Shown here piece by piece: positions 8,220 through 17,081 of a stretch of DNA of 64,000 bases. A program made the position numbers and the translations under genes. The DNA comes from Shinella curvata (GTDB lineage Bacteria; Pseudomonadota; Alphaproteobacteria; Rhizobiales; Rhizobiaceae), in NCBI RefSeq assembly GCF_022899935.1, contig NZ_JALJCJ010000003.1, positions 124,001 to 188,000 of the forward strand. The letters run 5' to 3'. Each line of letters begins with the position of its first letter. Within the stretch, counting starts at the first letter, position 1. The notes under the pieces are model-generated. The model was not told where the DNA came from, did not search any database, and saw nothing but the letters and a program-made list of their open reading frames with translations.

Positions 8220-9754
8220 CACGCGGCCTCCTGAATGCCCGCTGCGGCGCGCACGAGTTTTTCGGCCGTCAGATCCGCGCGCTCGAAGCGGCCGGCGATG
8301 CGGCCCTCGCGCATGACGATGACGCGGTCGGCCATGCCCATGATCTCCGGGATTTCCGAGGAGACCATGATGACGCTGAGGCCCGAGGCGGCAAGCTCGC
8401 TCATGAAAGCATGCACGGCGGCCTTGGAGCCGATGTCGATGCCCTTGGTCGGCTCGTCGAGGATGATGACCTTCGGCCGCGTCGCCAGCCACTTGGCGAT
8501 GACGACCTTCTGCTGGTTGCCGCCCGAAAGCGTGCCGACGTCCTGATCAAGCGAGGCGGCACGCAGATCGAGCCGCGCCGTATATTCCCGCGCCAAAGCG
8601 AATTCCTCCGCCATGCGCAAAAAGCCGGAGCGCGAGGTGCGCGACAGCGAGGGCAGCGTGACGTTCTGGAAGATCGGCAGGCCGATGATCGCCCCCTGCC
8701 GGCCGCGTTCTTCCGGCACATAGACGATGCCCGCCTCGATGGCTTCGGCCGGCGAACGGATGACCTTGACCTCACCATCCAGCCGGATCGCGCCGGCGGA
8801 CGGTTTGGTGATGCCGATCAGTGACTGCATGAATTCCGAACGGCCGGCCCCGACGAGACCGTAGAAACCGAGGATTTCGCCGCGGCGCAGTTCGAAATTG
8901 ATGTCCTCGAATTCCGTCGGGTGGCGGTAGCCGGAGACTGTCAGCACCGGCTCGCCGATTGCGACCTCCTGCTTGGGAAAGACCTGCCCGACATCGCGGC
9001 CGACCATCTGGCGCACCAGATCGTCCTGCGTGGTCTCCGAGATCAGCCCCTCGCCCACCATGCGCCCGTCGCGGAAGACGGTGTAGCGGTCGGCGATACG
9101 AAAAATCTCGTCGAACTTGTGGCTGATGAAGAGGATCGCCTTGCCGTCCGCCTTCAGCCGGTCGACCAGTTCGTAAAGCTCGTGGATTTCCTTGTGCGAC
9201 AACGCCGCCGTCGGCTCGTCCATGATGACGACGCGGGCGTCGATCGAGAGCGCGCGGGCGATGGCGACGAGGTGCTTGTTGGCGATGCCGAGATCGCGCA
9301 GGCGGATCGACGGGTCGAGATCGGCGCCGACGCGCGACAGGAGCGCGCGGGCATCCGCGTTCATCTTCTTCCAGTCGATCAGGCCAAAGCTGCCGCGCGG
9401 CGCATGGCCCAGAAAGATGTTTTCCGCGACCGAGAGCTCATCGAACAGCACGGTCTCCTGGTGGATAGCCGTCACTCCGGCTTTCGCGGCGGCATTGGCG
9501 GTCGGGAAATGGGTTTCCGCGCCATCGACTCGGATTGTGCCCTCATCGGGCTGGTAGATACCGGTGAGGATCTTCACCAGCGTCGACTTGCCGGCCCCGT
9601 TCTCGCCGACCAGCGCCGTCACCGAGCCGGGATAGAGCGAGAGCGAAACGTCCGACAGCGCGCGCACACCGGGAAAGGATTTCGAGATCCCCTCGAGCGC
9701 GACGGCGGGCCTGGTCCGCGATATGGTCGTGTCCTGCAGCAAATCTCGGTCCAC
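8219..9754 (-). CDS. rhaT: L-rhamnose ABC transporter ATPase RhaT
   Basis: A 511-residue sugar ABC ATPase made of two fused nucleotide-binding domains. The first has a good Walker A (GENGAGKST, residues 50-58) and Walker B (VVIMDEPTAAL) but a weak signature. The second has a degenerate Walker A (GLVGAGRSE), a good signature (LSGGNQQKVVIAKWL) and Walker B (VIILDEPTKGID). This asymmetry is normal for RbsA/XylG-type ATPases. It powers uptake by RhaS-RhaP-RhaQ. About 110 bases containing a hairpin separate it from rhaS. Confidence 0.93.
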   Translation of the reverse strand: MDRDLLQDTTISRTRPAVALEGISKSFPGVRALSDVSLSLYPGSVTALVGENGAGKSTLVKILTGIYQPDEGTIRVDGAETHFPTANAAAKAGVTAIHQETVLFDELSVAENIFLGHAPRGSFGLIDWKKMNADARALLSRVGADLDPSIRLRDLGIANKHLVAIARALSIDARVVIMDEPTAALSHKEIHELYELVDRLKADGKAILFISHKFDEIFRIADRYTVFRDGRMVGEGLISETTQDDLVRQMVGRDVGQVFPKQEVAIGEPVLTVSGYRHPTEFEDINFELRRGEILGFYGLVGAGRSEFMQSLIGITKPSAGAIRLDGEVKVIRSPAEAIEAGIVYVPEERGRQGAIIGLPIFQNVTLPSLSRTSRSGFLRMAEEFALAREYTARLDLRAASLDQDVGTLSGGNQQKVVIAKWLATRPKVIILDEPTKGIDIGSKAAVHAFMSELAASGLSVIMVSSEIPEIMGMADRVIVMREGRIAGRFERADLTAEKLVRAAAGIQEAA

Positions 9755-9825
9755 CGGAATTTCGGTTGCAATTGCCCGGCCACCGGCATGGCCGGTTCGG
9801 GCAGGCTCAGCATGTCACGGGGAAT

Positions 9826-9850
9826 GCCCCTCCCCCAGAGGGGAAGGGGC
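9826..9850 (-). terminator. Hairpin in the rhaS-rhaT spacer (possible processing or attenuation site)
   Basis: An imperfect inverted repeat, GCCCCTCCCCC at 9826-9836 and GGGGAAGGGGC at 9840-9850, lies just after the rhaS stop. There is no convincing U-tract in the minus-strand direction. Hairpins after binding-protein genes often stabilise the upstream mRNA, so that the binding protein is made in excess over the ATPase. That role is inferred from position. Confidence 0.45.
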
Positions 9851-9865
9851 GGATTTCTCGCAAGA

Positions 9866-10852
9866 TCAGAAGATCTTGGCGAATTCCTCGACATTCGAGG
9901 CGTCATAGACGAACGGATCGGCCATGGCGCCTTCGTTCTTGTCGTCGAGCTTGACGGTGCCCATGCGACCCATCTTCAGTTCTGCACCCGGCTTTGCTTC
10001 CGCGCCGCCGATCAGGTCGTTGGCGATCATCGTTGCAGAGTAGCCGAGGTCGATCGGGTTCCAGATCGCGAAGGACTTGGAGGCGCCCGACTTCACATGG
10101 CCGGCCATTTCCGAGGGAAGGCCGAGGCCGGTGACGTTGATCTGGCCGATCTTGCCGGCATCGGTGACGGCCTGCGCGGCGGCGACAATGCCGACGGAGG
10201 TCGGCGCGATGATCGCCTTCAGGTTCGGATGCGACTGGATGAGGCCCTGCGTCTCACGGTAGGACTTGTCGGCAAGGTCGTCGCCATAGACGGTCGCCAC
10301 GACATTGATGCCCTTGTAGTTGCCCAGCACCTTGTTCATTTCCTCGATCCAGACGTTCTGGTTGGTCGAGGTGGCCGTGGCCGAGAGCACGGCGACGTCG
10401 CCGCCTTCCGGCAGGTTGTCGGCAGCGAGCTTGATGATCATGTTACCGATCAGCGGATTCGACGACGGGTTAAGATGCATCAGGCGGCCCTCAGGGGCGA
10501 CGCCCGAATCCCAGGAGATGACCTTGATGCCGCGGTCCATGGCCTTCTTCAGGGCCGGTACCAGCGCGTTGGTGTCGTTTGCCGAAACGGCGATGGCGTC
10601 GACCTTCTGGGCGATCAGCGAATTGATCACCTCGATCTGGCCTTCGGCGGTCGTCGTCGTCGGGCCGGTATAGATGACCTCGACATCGCCGAGTTCCTTG
10701 GCAGCTTCCTGCGCGCCCTTGTTGGCGGCTTCGAAGAAGCCGATGCCGAGCGCCTTCACGACAAGCGCGATCTTCTTGGTTTCCGCCTGCGCGGTCGCCA
10801 TCATCGCGACCGAAATGGCCGCCGTCACGAGCAAGGTTTTCAGAATTTTCAC
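9866..10852 (-). CDS. rhaS: Periplasmic L-rhamnose-binding protein RhaS
   Basis: A sugar-binding protein of 328 residues (periplasmic-binding-protein type 1, RbsB-like). It begins with a clear Sec signal peptide, MKILKTLLVTAAISVAMMA, with likely cleavage after ATAQA near residue 23. The mature part shows the family landmarks KALGIGFFEAANKGAQEAAK, VDAIAVSANDTNALVPALK and VISWDSGV. It should deliver L-rhamnose to the RhaPQT importer. It lies directly after the regulator gene rhaR in the operon. Confidence 0.93.
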   Translation of the reverse strand: MKILKTLLVTAAISVAMMATAQAETKKIALVVKALGIGFFEAANKGAQEAAKELGDVEVIYTGPTTTTAEGQIEVINSLIAQKVDAIAVSANDTNALVPALKKAMDRGIKVISWDSGVAPEGRLMHLNPSSNPLIGNMIIKLAADNLPEGGDVAVLSATATSTNQNVWIEEMNKVLGNYKGINVVATVYGDDLADKSYRETQGLIQSHPNLKAIIAPTSVGIVAAAQAVTDAGKIGQINVTGLGLPSEMAGHVKSGASKSFAIWNPIDLGYSATMIANDLIGGAEAKPGAELKMGRMGTVKLDDKNEGAMADPFVYDASNVEEFAKIF

Positions 10853-10888
10853 GTCATTTCCTCCCAGTGAAAAATCAACCCTCCGGCC

Positions 10889-11701
10889 TCATGCCGATGA
10901 GGATGCAGTCTCCGATTTGGCGCCCGCCTGAACGTTCGCGACGATCAAGTTGACACCGGCCTCCTCCAGCATCGCGGCGTCCCTGTCCTCGATGCCCGAA
11001 TCCGTGATGACGGTGGCAATGCGCTTCAGGCCGCAGAGAATGAGGCTGGAGCGCTTGCGGAATTTGGTGGAATCGACCAGCACGACGAGCTCGTCGGCCT
11101 GGTCGATCAGCTTCTGTTCGGCCTGGATGAGCAACGGATCGGCCTCCATCAAGCCGAGCGGGCCGATGCCCTGCGCGCCCATGAACATGCGGCGCGCATA
11201 GAAATTGCGCGTCACGTCATTGTCGAAGGGGCTGAGCACGATGTTCTGCTCGCGGTAGATCGTGCCGCCGGACAGCATGATCGTGTTCTTCGAATGCTTC
11301 AGCAGGTGCTCGGCGATGTTGAACGAATTGGTGAAGACCTGCATGCGGCGGTTGGTCAGGAAATGCACCATCTGGAAGGTGGTCGTACCGCCGTTGATGA
11401 TGATCGGATCGCCATCCTCGCACAGCGCCACCGCCTCCTTGGCGATCGCCTGCTTCTGGCGGGTGTTCAGCGTCTCGTTGACCGTGAAGGGCCGGCCGGC
11501 AAGTCCGACGAACTGCGGGGGATGCAGCGCTTCCGCCCCGCCGCGCACCCGGCGCAGCTTCTTCTGCACATGCAGCGCCGCGATATCGCGCCGGATCGTC
11601 GCCTCGGAGCTGTCCGTCAGATCCACAAGCTCGGGCACGGTTACAACAGGCTTTTCCTGAACCGCGGACAGAATGATCCGATGTCTTTCCTTCTCGTGCA
11701 T
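10889..11701 (-). CDS. rhaR: DeoR-family transcriptional regulator RhaR
   Basis: A DeoR-type repressor of 270 residues. The N-terminal helix-turn-helix (VTVPELVDLTDSSEATIRRD) is followed by the family RVRGGAEAL segment and a sugar-phosphate sensor domain of the DeoR C-terminal type (IINGGTTTFQMV, MLSGGTIYRE, MFMGAQGIG). I chose the ATG at 11701, giving MHEKERHRII, because GGAGGA lies just upstream; the frame stays open for 16 more codons. It is the first gene of the transporter operon and faces the rhaDI operon. It should bind the TGATTG repeats between the two operons and respond to a rhamnose catabolite. Confidence 0.9.
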   Translation of the reverse strand: MHEKERHRIILSAVQEKPVVTVPELVDLTDSSEATIRRDIAALHVQKKLRRVRGGAEALHPPQFVGLAGRPFTVNETLNTRQKQAIAKEAVALCEDGDPIIINGGTTTFQMVHFLTNRRMQVFTNSFNIAEHLLKHSKNTIMLSGGTIYREQNIVLSPFDNDVTRNFYARRMFMGAQGIGPLGLMEADPLLIQAEQKLIDQADELVVLVDSTKFRKRSSLILCGLKRIATVITDSGIEDRDAAMLEEAGVNLIVANVQAGAKSETASSSA

Positions 11702-11743
11702 GGCTCCTCCAGTGCTCGCAATGCTTCCATCAGGATCGCGCAT

Positions 11744-11816
11744 TGTCAATCACAATCAATCATATTTTTTCATTGTGCAGTGCAATATGATTGTTTTTGA
11801 TTGTTTATGATTGACA
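11744..11816. promoter_or_regulatory. Divergent rha control region with repeated TGATTG operators and paired -35 boxes
   Basis: On the plus strand TGATTG begins at 11788, 11798 and 11808, exactly 10 bp apart. The other half carries CAATCA at 11747, 11753 and 11757. The outermost units extend to TGATTGACA on both strands (11808-11816 plus; 11752-11744 minus), mirror images about position 11780. Each contains TTGACA, a consensus -35 element, pointing toward rhaD on one side and rhaR on the other. A repressor bound to the repeats would cover both -35 boxes. I see no strong -10 box on either side. Confidence 0.75.
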
Positions 11817-11902
11817 TCGGCAAAAATCCCGTGTGATCTGAAAGCATGCCGTCGAGCGCCACGATAGGTGCTGCCACGAGAAAATACCGGGAGGAAATGC
11901 CG

Positions 11903-14002
11903 ATGCTGGACAAGAACCAGGGCGCACGCCTTGCAAACCTGTGGGATGACGCCAAGGCATCCGCCATGAGCGAGCCCGAGCGCCTGCTCTATCGCTCCAA
12001 CCTGCTCGGCTCCGACAAGCGCATCACCAATTACGGCGGCGGCAATACCTCGGCGAAGGTTATCGAGAAGGACCCGCTCGGCGCCGGCAATGTCGAGGTT
12101 CTCTGGGTCAAGGGCTCCGGCGGCGATGTCGGCACGATCAAGATGGACGGCTTTGCCACGCTCTACATGGACAAGCTGAACGCGCTGAAGGGCCTCTATC
12201 GCGGCCTCGAGCATGAGGATGAAATGGTGGGCTATCTTCCCCACTGCACCTTCAACCTCAACCCGCGCGCCGCCTCCATCGACACGCCGCTGCACGCCTA
12301 TGTGCCGAAGAAGCATGTCGACCACATGCATCCCGACGCGATCATCGCGATTGCTGCCGCGAAGAACTCCCGCGAGCTGACCCAGCAGATTTTCGGCGAC
12401 GATATCGGCTGGCTACCCTGGAAGCGCCCCGGTTACGAACTGGGCCTGTGGCTCGAAAAGTTCTGCCTGGAAAACCCTGGTGCGCGCGGCCTCGTGCTGG
12501 AGAGCCACGGTCTCTTCACCTGGGGTGATACGGCGAAGGAATGCTACGAGACGACGGTCGAGATCATCAACAAGGCCATTGCCTGGTTCGAGGGCAACAA
12601 CACGGCCCCGGCCTTCGGTGGTGCGGTGAAGCCGGTTCTGGCACCCGCCGAGCGCCGTGCGGTTGCCGAAAAGCTGATGCCGGTCATTCGCGGCATGATC
12701 AGCAAGGATGAGAAAAAGGTCGGCCATTTCGACGACAGCAGCGCCGTGCTGGATTTCGTTACGGCGAAGGACCTTGCCCCGCTCGCCGCCCTTGGCACCA
12801 GCTGCCCGGACCACTTTTTGCGCACGAAAATCCGGCCGCTCGTCGTCGATTTCGATCCGGCCAATCCTGATGTCGACAAGACGCTGGCCGGTCTCGACGA
12901 GGCCGTCGCCGCCTACCGCGCCGACTATGCCGCCTATTACGAACGCTGCAAACGTGCCAACAGCCCCGCCATGCGCGACCCCAATGCGGTCGTCTATCTC
13001 GTGCCGGGCGTCGGCATGATCACCTTCGCCAAGGACAAGGCGACGGCCCGCATCTCCGGCGAGTTCTACGTCAACGCCATCAATGTCATGCGCGGCGCTT
13101 CGGGCGTTTCGGACTATGTCGGCCTGCCGGAGCAGGAAGCCTTCGACATCGAATACTGGCTGCTGGAGGAAGCAAAGCTCCAGCGCATGCCGAAGCCGAA
13201 GAGCCTCGCCGGCCGTATCGCGCTGGTCACCGGCGGCGCTGGCGGCATCGGCAAGGCGACGGCGAACCGGCTGATGGCGGAGGGCGCCTGCGTGGTGCTC
13301 GCAGATATCGACGAGGCCGCCCTCGCCGAGGCACAGAGCGAGCTTGCCGGCCGTTATGGCAAGGATGTCGTGCGCTCGGTCACCATGAACGTCACCGACG
13401 AGGCGCTGGTCGCAAAAAGCTTTGCCGATACGCTGGTCGAATTTGGCGGCCTCGACATTCTCGTTTCCAATGCGGGCCTTGCTTCTTCCGCCGTCATCGA
13501 GGACACGACGCTCGAGCTGTGGAACAAGAATATCGGTATTCTCGCGACGGGCTACTTCCTCGTCTCGCGCGAAGCCTTCCGCATCTTTCGCCGCCAGAAG
13601 GCAGGCGGCAACGTCGTCTTCGTTGCCTCCAAGAACGGCCTTGCCGCCTCCCCCGGCGCATCGGCCTATTGCACGGCGAAGGCTGCCGAAATCCATCTTG
13701 CCCGGTGCCTCGCACTCGAGGGCGCCTCCGAGCAGATCCGCGTCAACGTTGTGAACCCGGATGCCGTGCTGCGCGGCTCGAAGATCTGGACCGGCGAGTG
13801 GAAGGAACAGCGCGCGGCGATCTACAAGACCGACACGGAGGGCCTGGAGGCGCTTTACCGCGAACGCTCCATGCTGAAACTCTCGGTCTTCCCGGAGGAT
13901 ATCGCCGAGGCCATCTACTTCCTCGCCTCCGACATGTCGGCCAAATCGACCGGCAACATCGTCAATGTCGACGCGGGCAATGCCCAGTCCTTTACCCGCT
14001 GA
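11903..14002 (+). CDS. rhaD: Bifunctional rhamnulose-1-phosphate aldolase / short-chain dehydrogenase RhaD
   Basis: A two-domain enzyme of 699 residues. The N-terminal class II aldolase domain has the zinc site HVDHMH near residue 140 and the pattern NYGGGNTSAK. It should split L-rhamnulose-1-phosphate into dihydroxyacetone phosphate and L-lactaldehyde. The C-terminal short-chain dehydrogenase domain has the NAD-binding VTGGAGGIGKA near residue 444 and the catalytic Tyr-x3-Lys (AYCTAKAAE) near residues 588-592, and should oxidise or reduce the lactaldehyde. I chose the ATG at 11903 because GGGAGG at about 11889-11894 is well spaced; ATGs at 11894 and 11846 are less likely. It is the first gene of the rhaDI operon. 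Confidence 0.93.
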   Translation: MLDKNQGARLANLWDDAKASAMSEPERLLYRSNLLGSDKRITNYGGGNTSAKVIEKDPLGAGNVEVLWVKGSGGDVGTIKMDGFATLYMDKLNALKGLYRGLEHEDEMVGYLPHCTFNLNPRAASIDTPLHAYVPKKHVDHMHPDAIIAIAAAKNSRELTQQIFGDDIGWLPWKRPGYELGLWLEKFCLENPGARGLVLESHGLFTWGDTAKECYETTVEIINKAIAWFEGNNTAPAFGGAVKPVLAPAERRAVAEKLMPVIRGMISKDEKKVGHFDDSSAVLDFVTAKDLAPLAALGTSCPDHFLRTKIRPLVVDFDPANPDVDKTLAGLDEAVAAYRADYAAYYERCKRANSPAMRDPNAVVYLVPGVGMITFAKDKATARISGEFYVNAINVMRGASGVSDYVGLPEQEAFDIEYWLLEEAKLQRMPKPKSLAGRIALVTGGAGGIGKATANRLMAEGACVVLADIDEAALAEAQSELAGRYGKDVVRSVTMNVTDEALVAKSFADTLVEFGGLDILVSNAGLASSAVIEDTTLELWNKNIGILATGYFLVSREAFRIFRRQKAGGNVVFVASKNGLAASPGASAYCTAKAAEIHLARCLALEGASEQIRVNVVNPDAVLRGSKIWTGEWKEQRAAIYKTDTEGLEALYRERSMLKLSVFPEDIAEAIYFLASDMSAKSTGNIVNVDAGNAQSFTR

Positions 14003-14013
14003 GGAATTTCTTG

Positions 14014-15303
14014 ATGACGATGATTTCCAAGGATGTGGTGGCGCACGAAAACGACAAACGGGTCGCTGACCTGAAAAGCGACTACGAGCATCTCGGCGCA
14101 CAGCTTGCCCGCCGCGGCGTCGATATCGATGCGGTGAAGACCAAGGTCGCGGCCTATGCGGTCGCCGTGCCCTCCTGGGGTGTCGGCACCGGCGGCACGC
14201 GCTTTGCCCGCTTCCCCGGCGATGGCGAGCCGCGCAACATCTACGACAAGCTGGAGGACTGCGCCGTCATCCAGGAACTGACGCGCGCGACGCCGACCGT
14301 CTCGCTGCATATTCCCTGGGACAAGGTTTCGGATCTGAAGGAGTTGAAGGAACGCGGAGCGGCGCTTGGCCTCGGCTTCGACGCGATGAACTCCAACACC
14401 TTCTCCGACGCGCCGCAGCAGGAGCATTCCTACAAATACGGCTCGCTCTCGCACGCCAGCGCCGGCACGCGCCAGCAGGCCGTCGAGCACAATCTGGAAT
14501 GCATCGCCATCGGCAACGCGCTCGGCTCCAAGGCGCTGACCGTGTGGATCGGCGACGGCACCAACTTCCCCGGGCAGGCGAATTTCACCAAGAGCTTCGA
14601 GCGCTATCTCGATGCGATGAAGGCGATCTACAAGGGCCTGCCGGACGACTGGCGGCTCTTCACCGAGCACAAGATGTACGAACCAGCCTTCTATTCGACG
14701 GTCGTGCAGGATTGGGGCACAAATTATCTGATCGCCCAGGAACTCGGCCCGAAGGCCTATTGCCTCGTCGATCTCGGCCACCATGCGCCGAACGTCAATA
14801 TCGAAATGATCGTCGCAAGGCTCATCCAGTTCAAGAAGCTCGGCGGTTTCCACTTCAACGATTCGAAATATGGTGACGACGACCTCGATACCGGTTCGAT
14901 CGATCCTTACCGTCTGTTCCTCGTCTTCAACGAGCTCGTCGATGCGGAAATGCGCAAGGCCGAGGGTTTTGCGCCGGCGCATATGCTCGACCAGAGCCAC
15001 AATGTGACTGACCCGATCGAAAGCCTGATGCGCAGCGCCACGGAAGTCTGCCGCGCCTATGCGCAAGGCCTCATCGTCGACCGCGCGGCGCTTGCCGGCT
15101 ATCAGGACGGCAACGACGCGCTGATGGCTTCGGAAACGCTGAAGGTCGGTTTCCGCACGGATGTCGAGCCGATCCTCGCCATGGCGCGGATGGAATCCGG
15201 CGGGGCGATCGACCCGGTCGCGACCTACCGCGCGGCCGGTTACCGCGCAAAGGTCACGGGTGAGCGCCCGGCGGTTGCAAGCGGCGGTGGCGGCATCGTC
15301 TAA
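14014..15303 (+). CDS. rhaI: L-rhamnose isomerase RhaI (rhizobial type)
   Basis: A sugar isomerase of 429 residues that converts L-rhamnose to L-rhamnulose, the first step of the pathway. It is the xylose-isomerase-like rhamnose isomerase used by rhizobia and Pseudomonas rather than the enterobacterial RhaA type. Landmarks are AVAVPSWGVGTGGTRFARF near residue 50, TVWIGDGTNFPGQ and YCLVDLGHHAPNVNIE. The start at 14014 has GAGGAA at 14001-14006; an ATG six bases later is an alternative. It begins 11 bases after the rhaD stop, so the two genes are co-transcribed. Confidence 0.93.
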   Translation: MTMISKDVVAHENDKRVADLKSDYEHLGAQLARRGVDIDAVKTKVAAYAVAVPSWGVGTGGTRFARFPGDGEPRNIYDKLEDCAVIQELTRATPTVSLHIPWDKVSDLKELKERGAALGLGFDAMNSNTFSDAPQQEHSYKYGSLSHASAGTRQQAVEHNLECIAIGNALGSKALTVWIGDGTNFPGQANFTKSFERYLDAMKAIYKGLPDDWRLFTEHKMYEPAFYSTVVQDWGTNYLIAQELGPKAYCLVDLGHHAPNVNIEMIVARLIQFKKLGGFHFNDSKYGDDDLDTGSIDPYRLFLVFNELVDAEMRKAEGFAPAHMLDQSHNVTDPIESLMRSATEVCRAYAQGLIVDRAALAGYQDGNDALMASETLKVGFRTDVEPILAMARMESGGAIDPVATYRAAGYRAKVTGERPAVASGGGGIV

Positions 15304-15398
15304 GCCGCCACAAGATGCTTTCAATACCCTCTTGCTTTCCCGGCAACGCCTGCCACATTCAGCTTTGACAGAATGAGACTGTCACAAGGGAGCACATT

Positions 15399-15653
15399 AT
15401 GGGCATTGAAAGCATTCTCGTTTTCCTCATCGTCGGCGCCATTGCCGGCTGGCTTGCGGGCCTCATCGTTTCGGGCTTCGGCTTCGGCCTCGTCGGCAAC
15501 ATCGTCGTCGGCATCGTCGGCGCGTTCATCGCCGGTTTCCTCTTTCCCGCCATCGGCATCAGCCTCGGCAGTGGCATCGTCGCCGCGATCCTGCATTCCA
15601 CGATCGGCGCCGTGATCCTGCTCGTGCTCATCAAGGTCATCAAACGCGCCTGA
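15399..15653 (+). CDS. GlsB/YeaQ/YmgE family small membrane protein
   Basis: An 84-residue protein with three predicted hydrophobic helices rich in Gly and Val (FLIVGAIAGWLAGLIV, LVGNIVVGIVGAFIAGFLF, AILHSTIGAVILLVLI). The pattern is that of the transglycosylase-associated GlsB/YeaQ/YmgE family, often induced by stress; the biochemical role is unknown. A GGGAG ribosome site precedes the ATG. It lies about 95 bases after rhaI on the same strand but probably has its own promoter, since nothing links it to rhamnose. Confidence 0.88.
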   Translation: MGIESILVFLIVGAIAGWLAGLIVSGFGFGLVGNIVVGIVGAFIAGFLFPAIGISLGSGIVAAILHSTIGAVILLVLIKVIKRA

Positions 15654-15676
15654 TTTCACGCGCCTGAAAACCGAAA

Positions 15677-15702
15677 GGCCGTGGCGGGTGGCTGCCACGG
15701 CC
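15677..15702. terminator. Hairpin terminator between convergent genes
   Basis: A perfect 9-bp stem (GGCCGTGGC at 15677-15685 with GCCACGGCC at 15694-15702, 8-base loop) lies between the convergent GlsB-like and dehydrogenase genes. It is followed by GTTTGCTT on the plus strand, so it can end the plus transcript. The U-rich stretch is modest. Confidence 0.65.
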
Positions 15703-15709
15703 GTTTGCT

Positions 15710-16741
15710 TCAGTTGACGCTGATCGGCTTCGAGCGCATGCGCGAAACCGTCTCTCGCTCCGCCCGCTTGCAGCGCATAGGCGGCAGGCCGCGATCCATC
15801 AGCGCCATATCCTCCAGCACCATCTCGCCCATCTTCTTGAACGCGCTGTCGAGCGCGCCGGCGCGGTGGGCTGAGCGCACGAAGCCATCAAGCTTGCGGA
15901 CCGCATGATCCGCCGGCAGCGGCTCTTCGGGATAGACATCGCTCGCCGCCACGATATGGCCACGCCCGACTGCGTCCATCAGCGCCGGGAAATCCACGAC
16001 ATCAGCCCGGCTGAGCAGGATGAAGGCAGCGCCTTTGCGCATGGAGGCAAAGGCCTCGGCTCCGAGGAAGGATTTGTTCTCGCTCGTCACCGCCGCGACG
16101 ACAAAGACGAAATCGCTCATTCCCAACACCTCCGAAAGCGAAGCCGGCTCGACGCCCGCCTCGCGCAGGATCGAAGGCGGCAACCAGGGATCGAAGACGC
16201 GAATTTTCGCACGAAAGCCGGAGAGAACGCGGTTGAGCGCGCGGCCGAGATCGCCGAAGCCGACGATGCCGATCTCGGAACCCGAGAGCAGGCGCGCCGA
16301 CGTGTTGCCCTCTCCGCCCCAGAGCTCGCGCCCCTCGCGGAAAGCGACATCCGCATCGATAACGCCGCGCGCAAGGTTCAACGCCATGGCAAGACCCAGT
16401 TCGGCGACGGGCTCGGCAAAGACCTGTCCGGTCGTCACGACATGGATGCCGCGCGCAAACAGGATCTCGTAGGGCATGTTGTTGAGCAGGTTGCTCTCGA
16501 CATTCAGGATGGCGCGCAGATTGGGCATGCGACCCAACGTTTCCGCCGAAAGCGGCGGCTGGCCGAGAATGTAGCGCGCCCTGGAGAGAACATCCTCGCC
16601 AAGGCCGGCGATATCGTCAGGATCGGCTTCGACGATCCGGTAAGTCCGGCGCAGTTCCGCCTCGGTCTGCGGCGTGAAAATCAGATCGAGCGAGCGCGGT
16701 TCGGGCGCGCTGATCACCAGTGGCAGGGCTGTATCGGTCAT
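15710..16741 (-). CDS. D-isomer-specific 2-hydroxyacid dehydrogenase family protein
   Basis: A 343-residue NAD(P)-dependent dehydrogenase of the phosphoglycerate/glycerate dehydrogenase superfamily. The Rossmann motif is IGIVGFGDLGRALNR in the middle of the protein. The catalytic residues are visible as Arg in LLSRADVV, Glu in PEEPLPADH and His in RSAHRAGAL. I start it at 16741 (MTDTALPLVI), with GGAGGA just upstream. The substrate cannot be told from sequence; it is not in an obvious pathway operon and is unlikely to belong to rhamnose breakdown because it is transcribed convergently to rhaDI. Confidence 0.85.
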   Translation of the reverse strand: MTDTALPLVISAPEPRSLDLIFTPQTEAELRRTYRIVEADPDDIAGLGEDVLSRARYILGQPPLSAETLGRMPNLRAILNVESNLLNNMPYEILFARGIHVVTTGQVFAEPVAELGLAMALNLARGVIDADVAFREGRELWGGEGNTSARLLSGSEIGIVGFGDLGRALNRVLSGFRAKIRVFDPWLPPSILREAGVEPASLSEVLGMSDFVFVVAAVTSENKSFLGAEAFASMRKGAAFILLSRADVVDFPALMDAVGRGHIVAASDVYPEEPLPADHAVRKLDGFVRSAHRAGALDSAFKKMGEMVLEDMALMDRGLPPMRCKRAERETVSRMRSKPISVN

Positions 16742-16796
16742 GGCTCCTCCGGATATGCTTCCACGACGTGGTAGCATGGTCGCCGGAGGCTTGCGA

Positions 16797-17081
16797 CTAG
16801 TAGCCGAGGCCGCGCAGCGCGCGGATGCTCGACGGCGGGAGATAGGTGCCGCTTGCGGTCACGCCGTTTTGTTCGCAGACATAGATGTTGCGCGGTATCC
16901 AGCGGTTGTCGCGGCTGCGCGAGGCACCGACCGTCTGCTCGCACACCACCCGCCCGCTGTGCCTGTATTCATCGGTGGCATCACTCGGTGCCACGCCCGG
17001 CAGGTCCTTGAAAGCCTGCGCCTGCGCGCCCGCAGCGGACGCCAGAAAAGCCAGAAGGAAAAGGGTGGCTCGTGTTTTCAT
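16797..17081 (-). CDS. Small secreted protein of unknown function
   Basis: A 94-residue protein starting MKTRATLFLLAFLASAAGA, a typical Sec signal peptide with likely cleavage after AQAQA. The mature part is short and polar, with two Cys residues (VVCEQTV and YVCEQNG) that could form one disulphide, and ends in SSIRALRGLGY. I do not recognise a family. The frame continues upstream of the signal peptide, but that part has no protein-like composition. Confidence 0.7.
   Translation of the reverse strand: MKTRATLFLLAFLASAAGAQAQAFKDLPGVAPSDATDEYRHSGRVVCEQTVGASRSRDNRWIPRNIYVCEQNGVTASGTYLPPSSIRALRGLGY

Noticed and set aside
8921-10870. Open frame of 649 codons on the plus strand opposite rhaT and rhaS
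   Set aside because: Antisense to two well-supported transporter genes and crosses their junction; composition is that of a shadow frame.
12413-14101. Open frame of 562 codons on the minus strand opposite rhaD
   Set aside because: Antisense to a bifunctional enzyme with intact motifs; no ribosome site and no domain.
15710-16741. Role of the 2-hydroxyacid dehydrogenase in rhamnose breakdown (lactaldehyde or lactate step)
   Set aside because: It is convergent with rhaDI, separated by a terminator and another gene, and RhaD already carries a dehydrogenase domain.
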